Positions 7,106-14,749 of a stretch of 64,000 bases of DNA are shown here, one piece after another (position 1 is the stretch's first letter; every line of letters starts with the position of its first letter). Made by a program: the position numbers and the translations under genes. The notes under the pieces are model-generated. The model did not search any database, was not told where the DNA came from, and saw only the letters and a list, made by a program, of their open reading frames with translations. Source of the DNA: Alkalihalophilus marmarensis DSM 21297 (GTDB lineage: Bacteria; Bacillota; Bacilli; Bacillales; Bacillaceae_D); NCBI RefSeq assembly GCF_000474275.2, contig NZ_ATAE01000018.1, positions 1 to 64,000 on the forward strand, given 5' to 3'.

Positions 7106-7936
7106 ATGATGAAAAGGAAATCTATTTACCTATTAGTCGCTGCGTGTTTGGCATTAGCGGCTTGCGCAGAACAAACAGAAACGGAGCCTGCAGAAACAGC
7201 ACCAACCACAACTGACTCGCCGGGACCTAGTGAGGAATCTCAGGAGGAATCTACTGAGGAACTTACGGAATGGTCTTATGACGGAGAATCTGGACCTGAG
7301 CATTGGGGTCATTTACACGCTTCTTACTCGGCATGTGTTGATGGAAGTGAACAATCACCGATTAACATTGATTTAGCTGAAATGGAGGCCAGTCAACAAA
7401 TAGAGGAGATTAATATTCAGTACGAACCTGCTTCTTTTTCACTCGTTAACAATGGACATACGATTCAAAAGAATGCAGTTGATGAGAATAATGCGATCAC
7501 GTTAGATGGGCAAGAATATCAGCTTGTTCAATTTCATTTCCATACACCAAGTGAACACCAATTTAACGGGGAGCATTTTGACATGGAGCTGCATCTTGTA
7601 CACCAAGATATTAATGGCAATTTAGCAGTCTTAGGTGTGATGATTGAAGAAGGTGCGGAAAACGAAGAACTAGCGCCTGCATGGGGAGAGCTGCCGGAAG
7701 AGGAAACGGAAAATGACATTACATTAGAGGAGCCTATCAACCTTCAAAACCTCTTGCCTGAAGACCAATCCTCATTCCATTACAACGGATCACTAACTAC
7801 CCCGCCATGTACAGAAGAAGTAAAATGGATTGTATTCAAAGAGCCAATTCAAAAATCAGCGGTACAAATTCAAGTATTCCAAGAGATTTATGAAGAGAAC
7901 CACCGCCCGGTTCAGCCTTTGAATGAACGAGGGTAA
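7106..7936 (+). CDS. cah: Secreted alpha-carbonic anhydrase lipoprotein
   Basis: Zinc enzyme interconverting CO2 and bicarbonate on the outer face of the membrane. The ATG at 7106 has AAAGGAGAG nearby and gives a 276-aa precursor with lipobox LAAC (Cys20), then an acidic Thr/Glu/Ser linker. The alpha-CA domain has WSYDG..GPEHWG, SPINI, the zinc ligands His144, His146 (QFHFHTPSEH) and His163 (ELHLVH), and NGSLTTPPCTE near the C-terminus. An upstream in-frame start would spoil the signal peptide. A strong bidirectional terminator follows. Confidence 0.92.
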   Translation: MMKRKSIYLLVAACLALAACAEQTETEPAETAPTTTDSPGPSEESQEESTEELTEWSYDGESGPEHWGHLHASYSACVDGSEQSPINIDLAEMEASQQIEEINIQYEPASFSLVNNGHTIQKNAVDENNAITLDGQEYQLVQFHFHTPSEHQFNGEHFDMELHLVHQDINGNLAVLGVMIEEGAENEELAPAWGELPEEETENDITLEEPINLQNLLPEDQSSFHYNGSLTTPPCTEEVKWIVFKEPIQKSAVQIQVFQEIYEENHRPVQPLNERG

Positions 7937-7979
7937 ACCATTATATAAGACTTTATATTTAAATCATTAAACTAGAAAG

Positions 7980-8011
7980 AAACCGACCTTTTCTATTTAA
8001 AAGGTCGGTTT
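7980..8011. terminator. Bidirectional terminator
   Basis: AAACCGACCTTTT (7980-7992) pairs perfectly with AAAAGGTCGGTTT (7999-8011), a 13-bp stem with A- and T-runs. A flanking AAACTAG/CTAGTTT pair extends it. It separates the convergent carbonic anhydrase and DoxX genes. Confidence 0.85.
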
Positions 8012-8019
8012 AACTAGTT

Positions 8020-8448
8020 TTACGCGCTTATTCTTGTACTAGAATTCTCGTTTTTGTTTCCAAATAATAAATTGTCCAATGCAAGCAGCTTGCTGCCACT
8101 AATAACAAGCGCAGCTGCCATCGCCAACAAAGCTACGTCTAATTCATAACCTGCTGCTTCTGCACCCATGAAACCGAGTGGTAATTTGACCATAAAGATC
8201 GCCCCTAGCATGACGAATCCAATCAATGCAGAAATCATTCTAGTTCCAACTCCTAGTAATAAGGCAATTCCACCCACAAGTTCAATGATCGCAACAACAT
8301 AACCGAAAAAGCCCATAATACCAATACTTTCAAACCATCCAGCTACGTTACCAAGCCCCATTTGAAACTTATCAATCCCATGAATTAAAAATGTGACTCC
8401 TAATACGACACGGATTATTAATAGACTTACTTCATATTTTTGTGCCAC
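8020..8448 (-). CDS. catD: DoxX-family membrane protein (CatD-like)
   Basis: Four-segment DoxX-family membrane protein, 142 aa, with the usual LRVVLGVTFLIHGIDKF-like start and GGIALLLG in the middle. In Bacillus subtilis, CatD (YfiD) is encoded with catechol 2,3-dioxygenase CatE and is induced by catechols and quinones. Here it follows catE by about 110 bases, with a divergent CatR-like regulator beyond. GAGGAG precedes the GTG start. The gene order (catE then catD) is the reverse of B. subtilis, which is known from memory. Confidence 0.8.
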   Translation of the reverse strand: MAQKYEVSLLIIRVVLGVTFLIHGIDKFQMGLGNVAGWFESIGIMGFFGYVVAIIELVGGIALLLGVGTRMISALIGFVMLGAIFMVKLPLGFMGAEAAGYELDVALLAMAAALVISGSKLLALDNLLFGNKNENSSTRISA

Positions 8449-8561
8449 TGTTCATTCTCCTCTATGTTTCTTATTTTCGTTTAAATAGAATTTTAGTTAT
8501 TGAATCTAGCTTTGATTTCAATGTTTTTACTATTTACTTTCTAACTTCAAAAGACAGCCTT

Positions 8562-9416
8562 CTATTGTTTAGCTATTAACCGGATACGATTTCCTGAAGG
8601 GTCTACAGTTACAGTAGAACCGTCGTCTTCTATTACGGTTGCTCCGATTTCTTTTAACTGTGAAATGATTTGATTTCTCTTTTCCTCACTTGAGAGCATA
8701 AGATCAAATGATTCGAGTCCAACACTATTTGGCGGCGGTGTCGGAGCACCTACCCCAGCCCACGTATTTAACCCGATATGATGATGGTACTTTCCATCAG
8801 CAATGAAAAGCGCCTGACTGCCGAATCGATTGACAACCTCAAAACCAAGACCCTTGATATAAAACTCTTCAGTCTTTCTTAATTCTGATACATGTAGGTG
8901 GATATGGCCCATGATTGTTTTTTTCGGAAGTCCTTTCCATTGCTGTTGTTTATGCGTTGTTAAAAGATCAGGGAAATTCAACGGATCAACTGCCATTTGT
9001 ACCTCACTATTTCTCCAGCACCACTCGGATGGGTCTCTGTCTACATAGATCTCAATCCCGTTTCCATCTGGATCTGATAAATAAAGAGCTTCACTTACCA
9101 GATGGTCAGAGGAACCTAACTGTACGTCATTTCTCACAAAATGATGGATAATCTGAGCTAAATCCTCTCGCTTTGGAAGAAGGAGGGCAAAGTGATATAA
9201 GCCCGTCGTTCTTGCTTGTTTTGGAACAACTTGTTCTGGTTCTTCAACGGATAATAATGCTGTCGTACCATCCGCAGTAAATGCAGCGGATCTTGGCGTT
9301 TGGTTTAGCACTCTTAACCCAATGACTTCTTTATAAAAAGCGATAGAACGGTCTAAATCTTGTACTTTAAGGTTTACTTGACCTACATAAGTAGTAGGTT
9401 CGCGATGAAAATTCAT
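8562..9416 (-). CDS. catE: Catechol 2,3-dioxygenase (two-domain VOC)
   Basis: Extradiol ring-cleaving dioxygenase of 284 aa built from two VOC modules. The first has YVGQVNLKVQDL, GLYHFALLLP and DPDGNGIEIYVDRD. The second has MGHIHLHVSEL and KYHHHIGLNTWAG. These match the B. subtilis CatE (YfiE) sequence that I recall, including SEALYLSDPDGNGIE. It probably detoxifies catechols and related quinones in the cytoplasm. It is first in an operon with catD, has a consensus promoter, and is divergent from catR. Confidence 0.88.
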   Translation of the reverse strand: MNFHREPTTYVGQVNLKVQDLDRSIAFYKEVIGLRVLNQTPRSAAFTADGTTALLSVEEPEQVVPKQARTTGLYHFALLLPKREDLAQIIHHFVRNDVQLGSSDHLVSEALYLSDPDGNGIEIYVDRDPSEWCWRNSEVQMAVDPLNFPDLLTTHKQQQWKGLPKKTIMGHIHLHVSELRKTEEFYIKGLGFEVVNRFGSQALFIADGKYHHHIGLNTWAGVGAPTPPPNSVGLESFDLMLSSEEKRNQIISQLKEIGATVIEDDGSTVTVDPSGNRIRLIAKQ

Positions 9417-9464
9417 TTTATTACCTCCTTCAAATTATTAAATGACAACTTGTTTTATTAGTGG

Positions 9465-9510
9465 CTTACTTTATGTAAGTAAGTATATAATTGTAATTAT
9501 ATGACGTCAA
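9465..9510 (-). promoter_or_regulatory. catE promoter with two palindromic operators
   Basis: On the minus strand TTGACG (9510-9505) and TATACT (9487-9482) are 17 bp apart. One palindrome, ATATAATT-GT-AATTATAT (9485-9502), fills the spacer. A second, CTTAC-N5-GTAAG (9465-9479), covers the expected start point. The TTAC-N5-GTAA form resembles sites I associate with CatR/YodB-type regulators. That assignment is inference. Confidence 0.65.
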
Positions 9511-9585
9511 GTAACTTTTTGATATAAAATAATTTTATTATTTCTCGAAGCAGTTTATAATATGTGAAGTGAGGAGTTGATTGAA

Positions 9586-9894
9586 TTGGATAAGTCGATT
9601 TGTCCTAGATTTGAAAAAGCTATGGGTTTAATGAGCCAAAGATGGACAGGTTTAATCATTTACCAGCTTCTAACTGGTCCACAGCGTTTTTGCAGTATTG
9701 AATCGGCAATCGGTGTCAGTGGAAGAGTCCTTTCAGAAAGGTTAAAGGACCTTGAAAACGAAGGGATTGTAAAACGAGAAGTGTTTCCAGAAACTCCAGT
9801 TCGGATCGAATATTCTTTAACTGAAAAAGGAATTTCACTTGAGCCTTTCATGCGAGAAATCGAAAAATGGTCACAAGACTGGTTAGAAGCCTAA
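9586..9894 (+). CDS. catR: HxlR/DUF24-family redox regulator (CatR/YodB-like)
   Basis: MarR/HxlR-type repressor of 102 aa. The TTG at 9586 is chosen because GAGGAG lies nine bases upstream; an in-frame TTG at 9577 would abut that site. This start puts the single N-terminal cysteine at position 6 (MDKSICPRFEKA), the same position as the thiol sensor of YodB. RWTGLIIYQLLTGPQRF and LSERLKDLENEGIVKREVFPETPVRIEYSLTEKG (split by natural residues) are hallmarks of the family. It is divergent from catE and probably represses it until quinones or diamide modify the cysteine. Confidence 0.85.
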   Translation: MDKSICPRFEKAMGLMSQRWTGLIIYQLLTGPQRFCSIESAIGVSGRVLSERLKDLENEGIVKREVFPETPVRIEYSLTEKGISLEPFMREIEKWSQDWLEA

Positions 9895-9930
9895 TGTAGG
9901 AGATATATTTCTTAAAGTATAGTTGAACAT

Positions 9931-9965
9931 AAAAAAATAACCGTCTAATGAGGCGGTTATTTTTT
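9931..9965. terminator. Bidirectional terminator after catR
   Basis: AATAACCGTCT and AGGCGGTTATT pair around an AATG loop, with A- and T-runs on either side. It serves catR and the convergent DUF4190 gene. Confidence 0.8.
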
Positions 9966-9994
9966 ACTGGTGAAGTTTTTCTCTCTTTTTATTA

Positions 9995-10303
9995 TTAAGA
10001 TACAACCATCTTAAAATCTACAGGGGTAAATAGAATAAGGTTAATCATTATTGTTATGAGCGGGAGCAGAATAGCTAGAGCGTTGCAGGTGAGTGCAGCA
10101 ACAGCCAATGCTCTTCCCCGCTGTGCAGTGTAATGAATTTCTCTCAAACTTAGAAAAGCAAGGATGAAACCGATACTAGCTATGGCAATGCCCGCTAAAC
10201 TAAAATAACCGACAAACAATGCGGTAACCCCAAAAGTAAGTGATACGATAGATTTCGTGTTCAGGTTAATATCTTTAGATAGTGTGATGGATGGGTTATT
10301 CAA
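9995..10303 (-). CDS. DUF4190-type membrane protein
   Basis: Small integral membrane protein of 102 aa with two or three hydrophobic segments. The pattern SLAGIAIASIGFILAFLSLREI then GRALAVAALTCNALAILLPL matches the DUF4190 family (GxxLAIxGLxLG-like repeat). Starts at TTG with AAGGAAG upstream. Function unknown. The following leftward terminator suggests it is the last gene of the 11.4-10.0 kb leftward group. Confidence 0.7.
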   Translation of the reverse strand: MNNPSITLSKDINLNTKSIVSLTFGVTALFVGYFSLAGIAIASIGFILAFLSLREIHYTAQRGRALAVAALTCNALAILLPLITIMINLILFTPVDFKMVVS

Positions 10304-10350
10304 AGTTTTCTTCCTTTCTTATTCCCTGCCATAGTATGAATGATGGTTTT

Positions 10351-10818
10351 TTATAATTTTTTCTCCAGATCGATCATCGGTTGAAAATCTAAATCTTTAT
10401 AGATATTCTTAGCTAGAGAACTCGACCATAATTTTGCTCTTTTTGCTCCGTTTTCTTTCAACCACAAGCAAATGTCATTAATTAAGTGGTGAGCTAACCC
10501 CTGCTTTCGATGTGCTTTATTTGTATATACCGATATGATCCACCCAAATAACGTTGGTTCTTCTGCAAGAGGATAGGCATACTCAGTACGTATTAATCCA
10601 CCTGCGCATGCTATGATGCGATCCTCTTTATCAACCGCTACTCTAAAAACTAAATGTCCTGCCATATATTCGTTTACAAATAATTCTTTAACTTGAGTGA
10701 CTCTTTCATTATCAGGTTTTGGCGTACCGTCGATATCAGCCATTTCATTTGCCATTAAACACCAATATTCGGACATATACGGCACCTCGTCAGTGGTAGC
10801 CCAACGTGTCTTATACAA
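10351..10818 (-). CDS. GNAT-family N-acetyltransferase
   Basis: Acetyl-CoA-dependent acyltransferase, 155 aa from TTG 10818. This start has AAGAGGTGA just upstream and avoids overlap with the preceding gene; a TTG at 10881 in the same frame has no such site. The acetyl-CoA loop is AHRKQGLAHHLINDIC, followed by WLKENGAKRAKLWSSSLAKNIYKDLDFQP-like beta5/alpha4 sequence. The substrate is unknown. Confidence 0.75.
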   Translation of the reverse strand: MYKTRWATTDEVPYMSEYWCLMANEMADIDGTPKPDNERVTQVKELFVNEYMAGHLVFRVAVDKEDRIIACAGGLIRTEYAYPLAEEPTLFGWIISVYTNKAHRKQGLAHHLINDICLWLKENGAKRAKLWSSSLAKNIYKDLDFQPMIDLEKKL

Positions 10819-10868
10819 AAAATCACCTCTTAATGAAGATATGTTTAATGTAGGTAAAACTATGTTAA

Positions 10869-11411
10869 TCAAACAATCCAATCCTCTTCGACTTTGAATC
10901 GTTCAAACCGGACTTTTGAGAAATAATGTTCATAATCTTTGTTTTCTAATCCCTCTAGTACTAACACACGTGGACATTGCCCTGTTATTGATTTTACTGC
11001 ATTTCCAATCAATTTCAGATCAAATGGAGGAAGGTTTTCTGTATTTTTCATGCAGGGTTTATAATCTACCTTAATGGAATGTGAATGTATTAATAAATCT
11101 CTTAAGTGATTCTTCACTTCAACATTCATTCGGTTCTGTTCAAATACACTCACCTTAATAGAATAATAGGTGTTCTCTTGTCCTGAATTTACAAATATCT
11201 GATCATGTTCATTACGCATAAAGGATTGGTAATCATTTTTACTTCTCCAAAAAGAGTAAATCAGTGCTGAGTGTGAATTGGATAGATTCCATCCGCCTGT
11301 TTGCCCTATAAATCCTTGGATGTTTTTTAGTTGATCCCATTGCCTTTGGTGATGATGAAATTCTTCTTTAAAACCTTCCTTAACTGTGCAGCAAATTCTT
11401 TTAATAAGCAT
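10869..11411 (-). CDS. DUF4937-type protein (YdbC-like)
   Basis: Soluble 180-aa protein. The first half has the dimeric alpha/beta-barrel (ABM-like) pattern MLIKRICCTVKEGFKEEF..QRQWDQLKNIQGFIGQTGGW and the second half is a DUF4937-like extension. It resembles B. subtilis YdbC, which is uncharacterised. AAAGGGTGG precedes the ATG. It is probably co-transcribed with the GNAT gene that starts about 50 bases after its stop. Confidence 0.65.
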   Translation of the reverse strand: MLIKRICCTVKEGFKEEFHHHQRQWDQLKNIQGFIGQTGGWNLSNSHSALIYSFWRSKNDYQSFMRNEHDQIFVNSGQENTYYSIKVSVFEQNRMNVEVKNHLRDLLIHSHSIKVDYKPCMKNTENLPPFDLKLIGNAVKSITGQCPRVLVLEGLENKDYEHYFSKVRFERFKVEEDWIV

Positions 11412-11463
11412 AATGCCACCCTTTTTTATCTGATAAGAACGGAAACTACGAACGTATAACTAT

Positions 11464-11892
11464 TCAATAAAACTCCATATGCGTTTTCTCTTGCTTGTAG
11501 TAATTCAGTCTGTCTTGTAAGGTACCCGTATGAAATTCGAATTTGTGACCATCAGGATCTGTAAAATAAACCGACCGTTTATCTCCTTCAGCTCTTGGCC
11601 TGCCTGGAAGGATTGTCACGCGCAGCTTCTGCAGCTTCTGCAGCTTCTGAAATAGTTCATCGAAGTCTTCATCTTCCACTGTAAAAGCAATATGTGTATA
11701 AGAGTGCTCTATCTCAGCTCGAGGGATATGCCTCTCTTCATTTAATGCAAGCCACATTCCATTTAAATCGAAATAAGCCGTGCGTTTTCCTTTGGCTAGC
11801 AGTTTTGCATTAAGGACGCTTTTATAAAAATTTATTGATCGTTCTAAATTCGATACAGAAAATAATAAATGGTTAATACCTTTGATCGACAC
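11464..11892 (-). CDS. fosB: FosB metallothiol transferase (fosfomycin resistance)
   Basis: VOC-fold enzyme that opens fosfomycin by adding bacillithiol, using a divalent metal. Metal ligands are His7 (GINH), the His of SYTHIAF, and the Glu of [13 protein letters not shown]. Near-identity with B. subtilis FosB is seen in [18 protein letters not shown] and the C-terminal [15 protein letters not shown]. The GTG start has AGAGGTG upstream. It is 142 aa: three residues longer in the central helix than B. subtilis FosB, because of three tandem copies of the 9-mer GCAGCTTCT (plus strand 11622-11648), giving LQKLQKL. Confidence 0.92.
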   Translation of the reverse strand: MSIKGINHLLFSVSNLERSINFYKSVLNAKLLAKGKRTAYFDLNGMWLALNEERHIPRAEIEHSYTHIAFTVEDEDFDELFQKLQKLQKLRVTILPGRPRAEGDKRSVYFTDPDGHKFEFHTGTLQDRLNYYKQEKTHMEFY

Positions 11893-11971
11893 AACATCAC
11901 CTCTGAAATAGAATTATCTTAGTGGCTGCGGAAAGGGATTTTATGAGCGAAGTGAGCTTAGATAGAAAAGG

Positions 11972-12293
11972 TTATTTTTTTATCTGCATCAAACTAGTCC
12001 ATAGAAAATCTTCACCAAATAATTTGTTTGTATGTGCGACCTTTTTCATCTTTCTAAATTCTTTGATTGTAAAGTCGTCCTTAAACAATTCTTTTGACCT
12101 TTCCTCCTTATAGCCAATGCCGCCGTTCCGTTCATGCTTCCTTGTTTATATATTTCCCAATCAGGTGTATCTTTTGCGCCTGCTGTATTAAAGCAAACAA
12201 GGCCAAAGTATCCCCCTTTTTTTAGTGCGAGTCTCTCAAAGTGTGATCGAGCATAACAAGGAGATCCTCATAATTTATTATTCTTTTCTCCAC
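11972..12293 (-). pseudogene. Fragment of a class I SAM-dependent methyltransferase
   Basis: Minus-strand translation in two frames gives recognisable C-terminal methyltransferase sequence. One frame reads RLALKKGGYFGLVCFNTAG and DTPDWEIYKQGSMNG. After a frameshift near 12150 it continues GIGYKEERSKELFKDDFTI and LFGEDFLWTSLMQIKK before a stop at 11972. A further shift lies near 12240, where RIINYEDLL appears in another frame. The N-terminal SAM-binding half is missing. It is therefore a truncated, frameshifted remnant. Confidence 0.8.
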
Positions 12294-12333
12294 ACTGTCC
12301 CTCCTTGTTTAATAGATAAAAGTGTTTGATCAA

Positions 12334-12693
12334 CTAGCCTCCTACTAAAACAAATACATTACCATCTGGTGCTTGCATCACTGCGACGTGTCCGCCTAAT
12401 GAATTAGGGAAAGGTGTTCGAATCCACTTAACCTCGGGATTAGATTTTATTGATTCATAAGTATGCATAACGTTATCACAAACGATTTCCGTTTCAGCAA
12501 AATTTAAGCTGGGATTATTTTTTAACACCAGCTCAGATTCCCCATCAGGAAATCTCATACCGACGAGCATCCATTGTTCTTCTTCATCTTGATATGCTTC
12601 CCACGCTTTTGTTAAACCTAATGATTGATAGAATGTGACGGATTCCTTAATATCCTCTGTATAAATCGCAATGCATTCAAGTTTTTTCCACAT
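12334..12693 (-). CDS. VOC-family (glyoxalase/bleomycin-resistance fold) protein
   Basis: Single-domain VOC protein of 119 aa: KKLECIAIYTEDIKESVTFYQSLGL at the start and GHVAVMQAPDGNVFVLVGG at the end. It lacks the clear His/Glu metal triad of glyoxalase I, so it may be a binding protein rather than an enzyme. AAAGGA precedes the ATG. It lies between the methyltransferase remnant and the P-loop gene. Function unknown. Confidence 0.75.
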   Translation of the reverse strand: MWKKLECIAIYTEDIKESVTFYQSLGLTKAWEAYQDEEEQWMLVGMRFPDGESELVLKNNPSLNFAETEIVCDNVMHTYESIKSNPEVKWIRTPFPNSLGGHVAVMQAPDGNVFVLVGG

Positions 12694-12726
12694 GACTTTT
12701 AAGTCCTTTCTTGTAGGGAGCCTAAT

Positions 12727-13245
12727 CTATTTAGCTGATAATGATTGCATATATTCGTCTACAGGTCTTTTATTTTTTACTATGAGTATTTTATCTTGTA
12801 ACGAAGCATATTTCTTAAAAAATTCTGGCTTTGCAACATCCTCAAAATGCTCGTTCCATTTAAACATATTAAACAAGATTTCTTTGGTTGGTTTATAATT
12901 TGAAGATTCAATTTTTAGTTTCTGTAACAAGTATCTTCTCATGATTCGAAACTTTCTAACGTGGTTTGGTGTATCCAAAAATATGATCAGATCCGCATTG
13001 CGAAAACTAGTATCAACCCATTCTTTCGTGTGTACTCCCTCAATAATCCACTTATCTGATTGAACGAGGGTATGTAATAAGGCCGCACATTCTTCATCTG
13101 TCCGCCTTCTATCTCCTGAAGTTCTTCTCTCCCAAGAAACATTATCTAACTCTAAATGTGGGAGATTTAATATTGCAGATAATTCTCTGGCTAAAGTGGT
13201 TTTGCCGCTTCCGACTGAGCCAATAATATGTATCTGATTAATCAT
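12727..13245 (-). CDS. P-loop NTPase, adenylate-kinase/topology-modulation-like
   Basis: Small nucleotide-binding protein, 172 aa. ATG 13245 has GAGG nine bases upstream and places the Walker A motif GSVGSGKTT at residues 8-16, as is usual in this family; an in-frame GTG at 13260 is also possible. LPHLELDNVSWE, TPNHVRKFRIMRRYL and the DLIIFLD strand are typical of proteins annotated as DNA topology modulation (FlaR-like) kinases. The substrate is unknown. Confidence 0.75.
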   Translation of the reverse strand: MINQIHIIGSVGSGKTTLARELSAILNLPHLELDNVSWERRTSGDRRRTDEECAALLHTLVQSDKWIIEGVHTKEWVDTSFRNADLIIFLDTPNHVRKFRIMRRYLLQKLKIESSNYKPTKEILFNMFKWNEHFEDVAKPEFFKKYASLQDKILIVKNKRPVDEYMQSLSAK

Positions 13246-13298
13246 CTTTTTCTGCCTCACATATAATCCCTTTCAGGAGCGGTGTCCTATATTTGTTA

Positions 13299-13718
13299 CT
13301 ATTGATTATTATTAAATGCCCATATTTTAAATTCGGTATTTTGCTCTTGTAGAACCCACCCTGCCTTATAATAGTACTCATTAAAGTTGGAACTAGTCGG
13401 ACAGGAGACAAGGATTGGAAGATCATTGATCGTTTTAAGCATATCAATTAATAAACATTGACCCCGATGACTATCACTTATGGCAAATTGGTATAAAGAT
13501 ATTTGCTTCTGCGTTTTCTTTCGGTAAAAACGAAAGGCGCCTACTACTTTTCCTTGATCTGTCGCAATCATCATTTGGTTTCTTCTTATGGCTGCTTTCA
13601 TTCCAAGAGGGCATAAAAACTCCTCGGAATAAACTGCACTGTTATTAGTGTCTAGATTTTCATTGAAGAACGTAATTACTTCTGATACATGTGATACGTT
13701 TGCTAGAGCAATTTCCAT
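13299..13718 (-). CDS. GNAT-like acetyltransferase
   Basis: Small GNAT-fold protein of 139 aa. It has GKVVGAFRFYRKK (beta4 region) and FAISDSHRGQCLLIDML in place of the acetyl-CoA loop, a degenerate R/QxxGxG/A. AAGGTGG lies nine bases before the ATG. Catalytic competence is uncertain because the loop departs from consensus. Its stop lies about 50 bases before the P-loop gene start, and both are leftward. Confidence 0.6.
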   Translation of the reverse strand: MEIALANVSHVSEVITFFNENLDTNNSAVYSEEFLCPLGMKAAIRRNQMMIATDQGKVVGAFRFYRKKTQKQISLYQFAISDSHRGQCLLIDMLKTINDLPILVSCPTSSNFNEYYYKAGWVLQEQNTEFKIWAFNNNQ

Positions 13719-13861
13719 CGTTCTGTGCCACCTTCATCTTGCCTGTCAATAAGGCTGCGCTCACACCATTCCTGCTAAGTCTTACTATTATTACTTTACC
13801 ATAATTCTCCTTATTTATGGTTTTATTTACTGCATATTCCTCTTTTTTATGAGTAAACATC

Positions 13862-13896
13862 AAAAAGCTTAACGACACACGATTCGTCGTTAAGCT
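13862..13896 (-). terminator. Terminator of the drrAB-like operon
   Basis: AGCTTAACGAC (13866-13876) pairs perfectly with GTCGTTAAGCT (13886-13896). On the minus strand the stem is followed by a T-run. It starts 11 bases after the permease stop codon. Confidence 0.85.
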
Positions 13897-13906
13897 CTGA
13901 GCATTT

Positions 13907-14749
13907 TTACTTTTTACGGTATAAATACATCGTCAAAGGTGCGAATATAGCCATGATTAGAACGGAGACAAAGAGCACCCAGCCAATTTGTTCAAGTGTA
14001 GCCGTCCCATGCATCAACCCACGAACAGCAGTCACTAGAAGTGAGATCGGGTTTACATCTACGAACTTTTCCAACCAGCCTGGCAGCGTCTCTGGATCTA
14101 CGAATACATTACTGACGAACGTGAGCGGAAAGAGTACCATCATACTGACCATCATCAATGATTTCTCAGAGCGCATGATAAGTCCCAGTGTCGTCCAGAT
14201 CCATGATAAACTAAAGCAGAAAAATAACATTAACGCGACTGCTTGAATGATCCCAATAAACCCGCCATCCGGTCTGAAACCAAGCAGAAAACCAAGTCCG
14301 ATCATAATGGCCGAGGCAATCGAGTAACGAACAGTATCAACGAGTAATGCACCTACTAAGGCTGAAGGCAGCCAAATCGGTAACGTGCGGAATCGATCAA
14401 AAATCCCCTTTCTAATATCATTGTTTAAGTCAATTCCTGTGTACATCGTAATTTGCGCTACAGTCATGACAAGAATACCGGGAAGGAGGAATTGTAAATA
14501 TTCACTCGTCGATCCCGCAATCGCCCCTCCAAATAGATACGTAAACATAAGTAAAAAGATAATCGGAAACACAGTCACATCAAATAGCTGCTCGGGAATA
14601 TGCTTAATCCGAAGCATAGCTCTTTTTGCAAAGGTGAGAGATGAAGATAAGGCACTTGGTCGATTTGGGCGTTTACTAGAGGCAATCGCATCCAGTAATT
14701 TGGCATCAGCGCCGTTTTGTTCAGTTGTCTCTGCTGGTTGATTATTCAT
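13907..14749 (-). CDS. ABC-2 drug exporter permease (DrrB type)
   Basis: Six-segment ABC-2 transporter permease, 280 aa, with an N-terminal cytoplasmic tail. The LPGILVMTVAQITMYTGIDLNNDIRKGIFDRFRTLPI block and the DPETLPGWL..NPISLLVTAVRGL block are characteristic of DrrB-type daunorubicin/drug exporters. Its ATG overlaps the ATPase stop (TAATG), giving tight translational coupling. It works with the upstream ATPase. The substrate is unknown. Confidence 0.85.
   Translation of the reverse strand: MNNQPAETTEQNGADAKLLDAIASSKRPNRPSALSSSLTFAKRAMLRIKHIPEQLFDVTVFPIIFLLMFTYLFGGAIAGSTSEYLQFLLPGILVMTVAQITMYTGIDLNNDIRKGIFDRFRTLPIWLPSALVGALLVDTVRYSIASAIMIGLGFLLGFRPDGGFIGIIQAVALMLFFCFSLSWIWTTLGLIMRSEKSLMMVSMMVLFPLTFVSNVFVDPETLPGWLEKFVDVNPISLLVTAVRGLMHGTATLEQIGWVLFVSVLIMAIFAPLTMYLYRKK

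Noticed and set aside
13660-13878. A 72-codon minus-strand frame upstream of the GNAT-like gene.
   Set aside because: It overlaps the real gene start in another frame, has low-complexity composition and no translation signal.
14385-14741. A 118-codon open frame on the plus strand inside the ABC permease gene.
   Set aside because: It is fully antisense to a gene with clear ABC-2 motifs, has no translation signals, and its translation has no recognisable features. The same reasoning removes long antisense frames at 23352-23789 (minus), 54760-55095 (plus) and 44618-44944 (plus).
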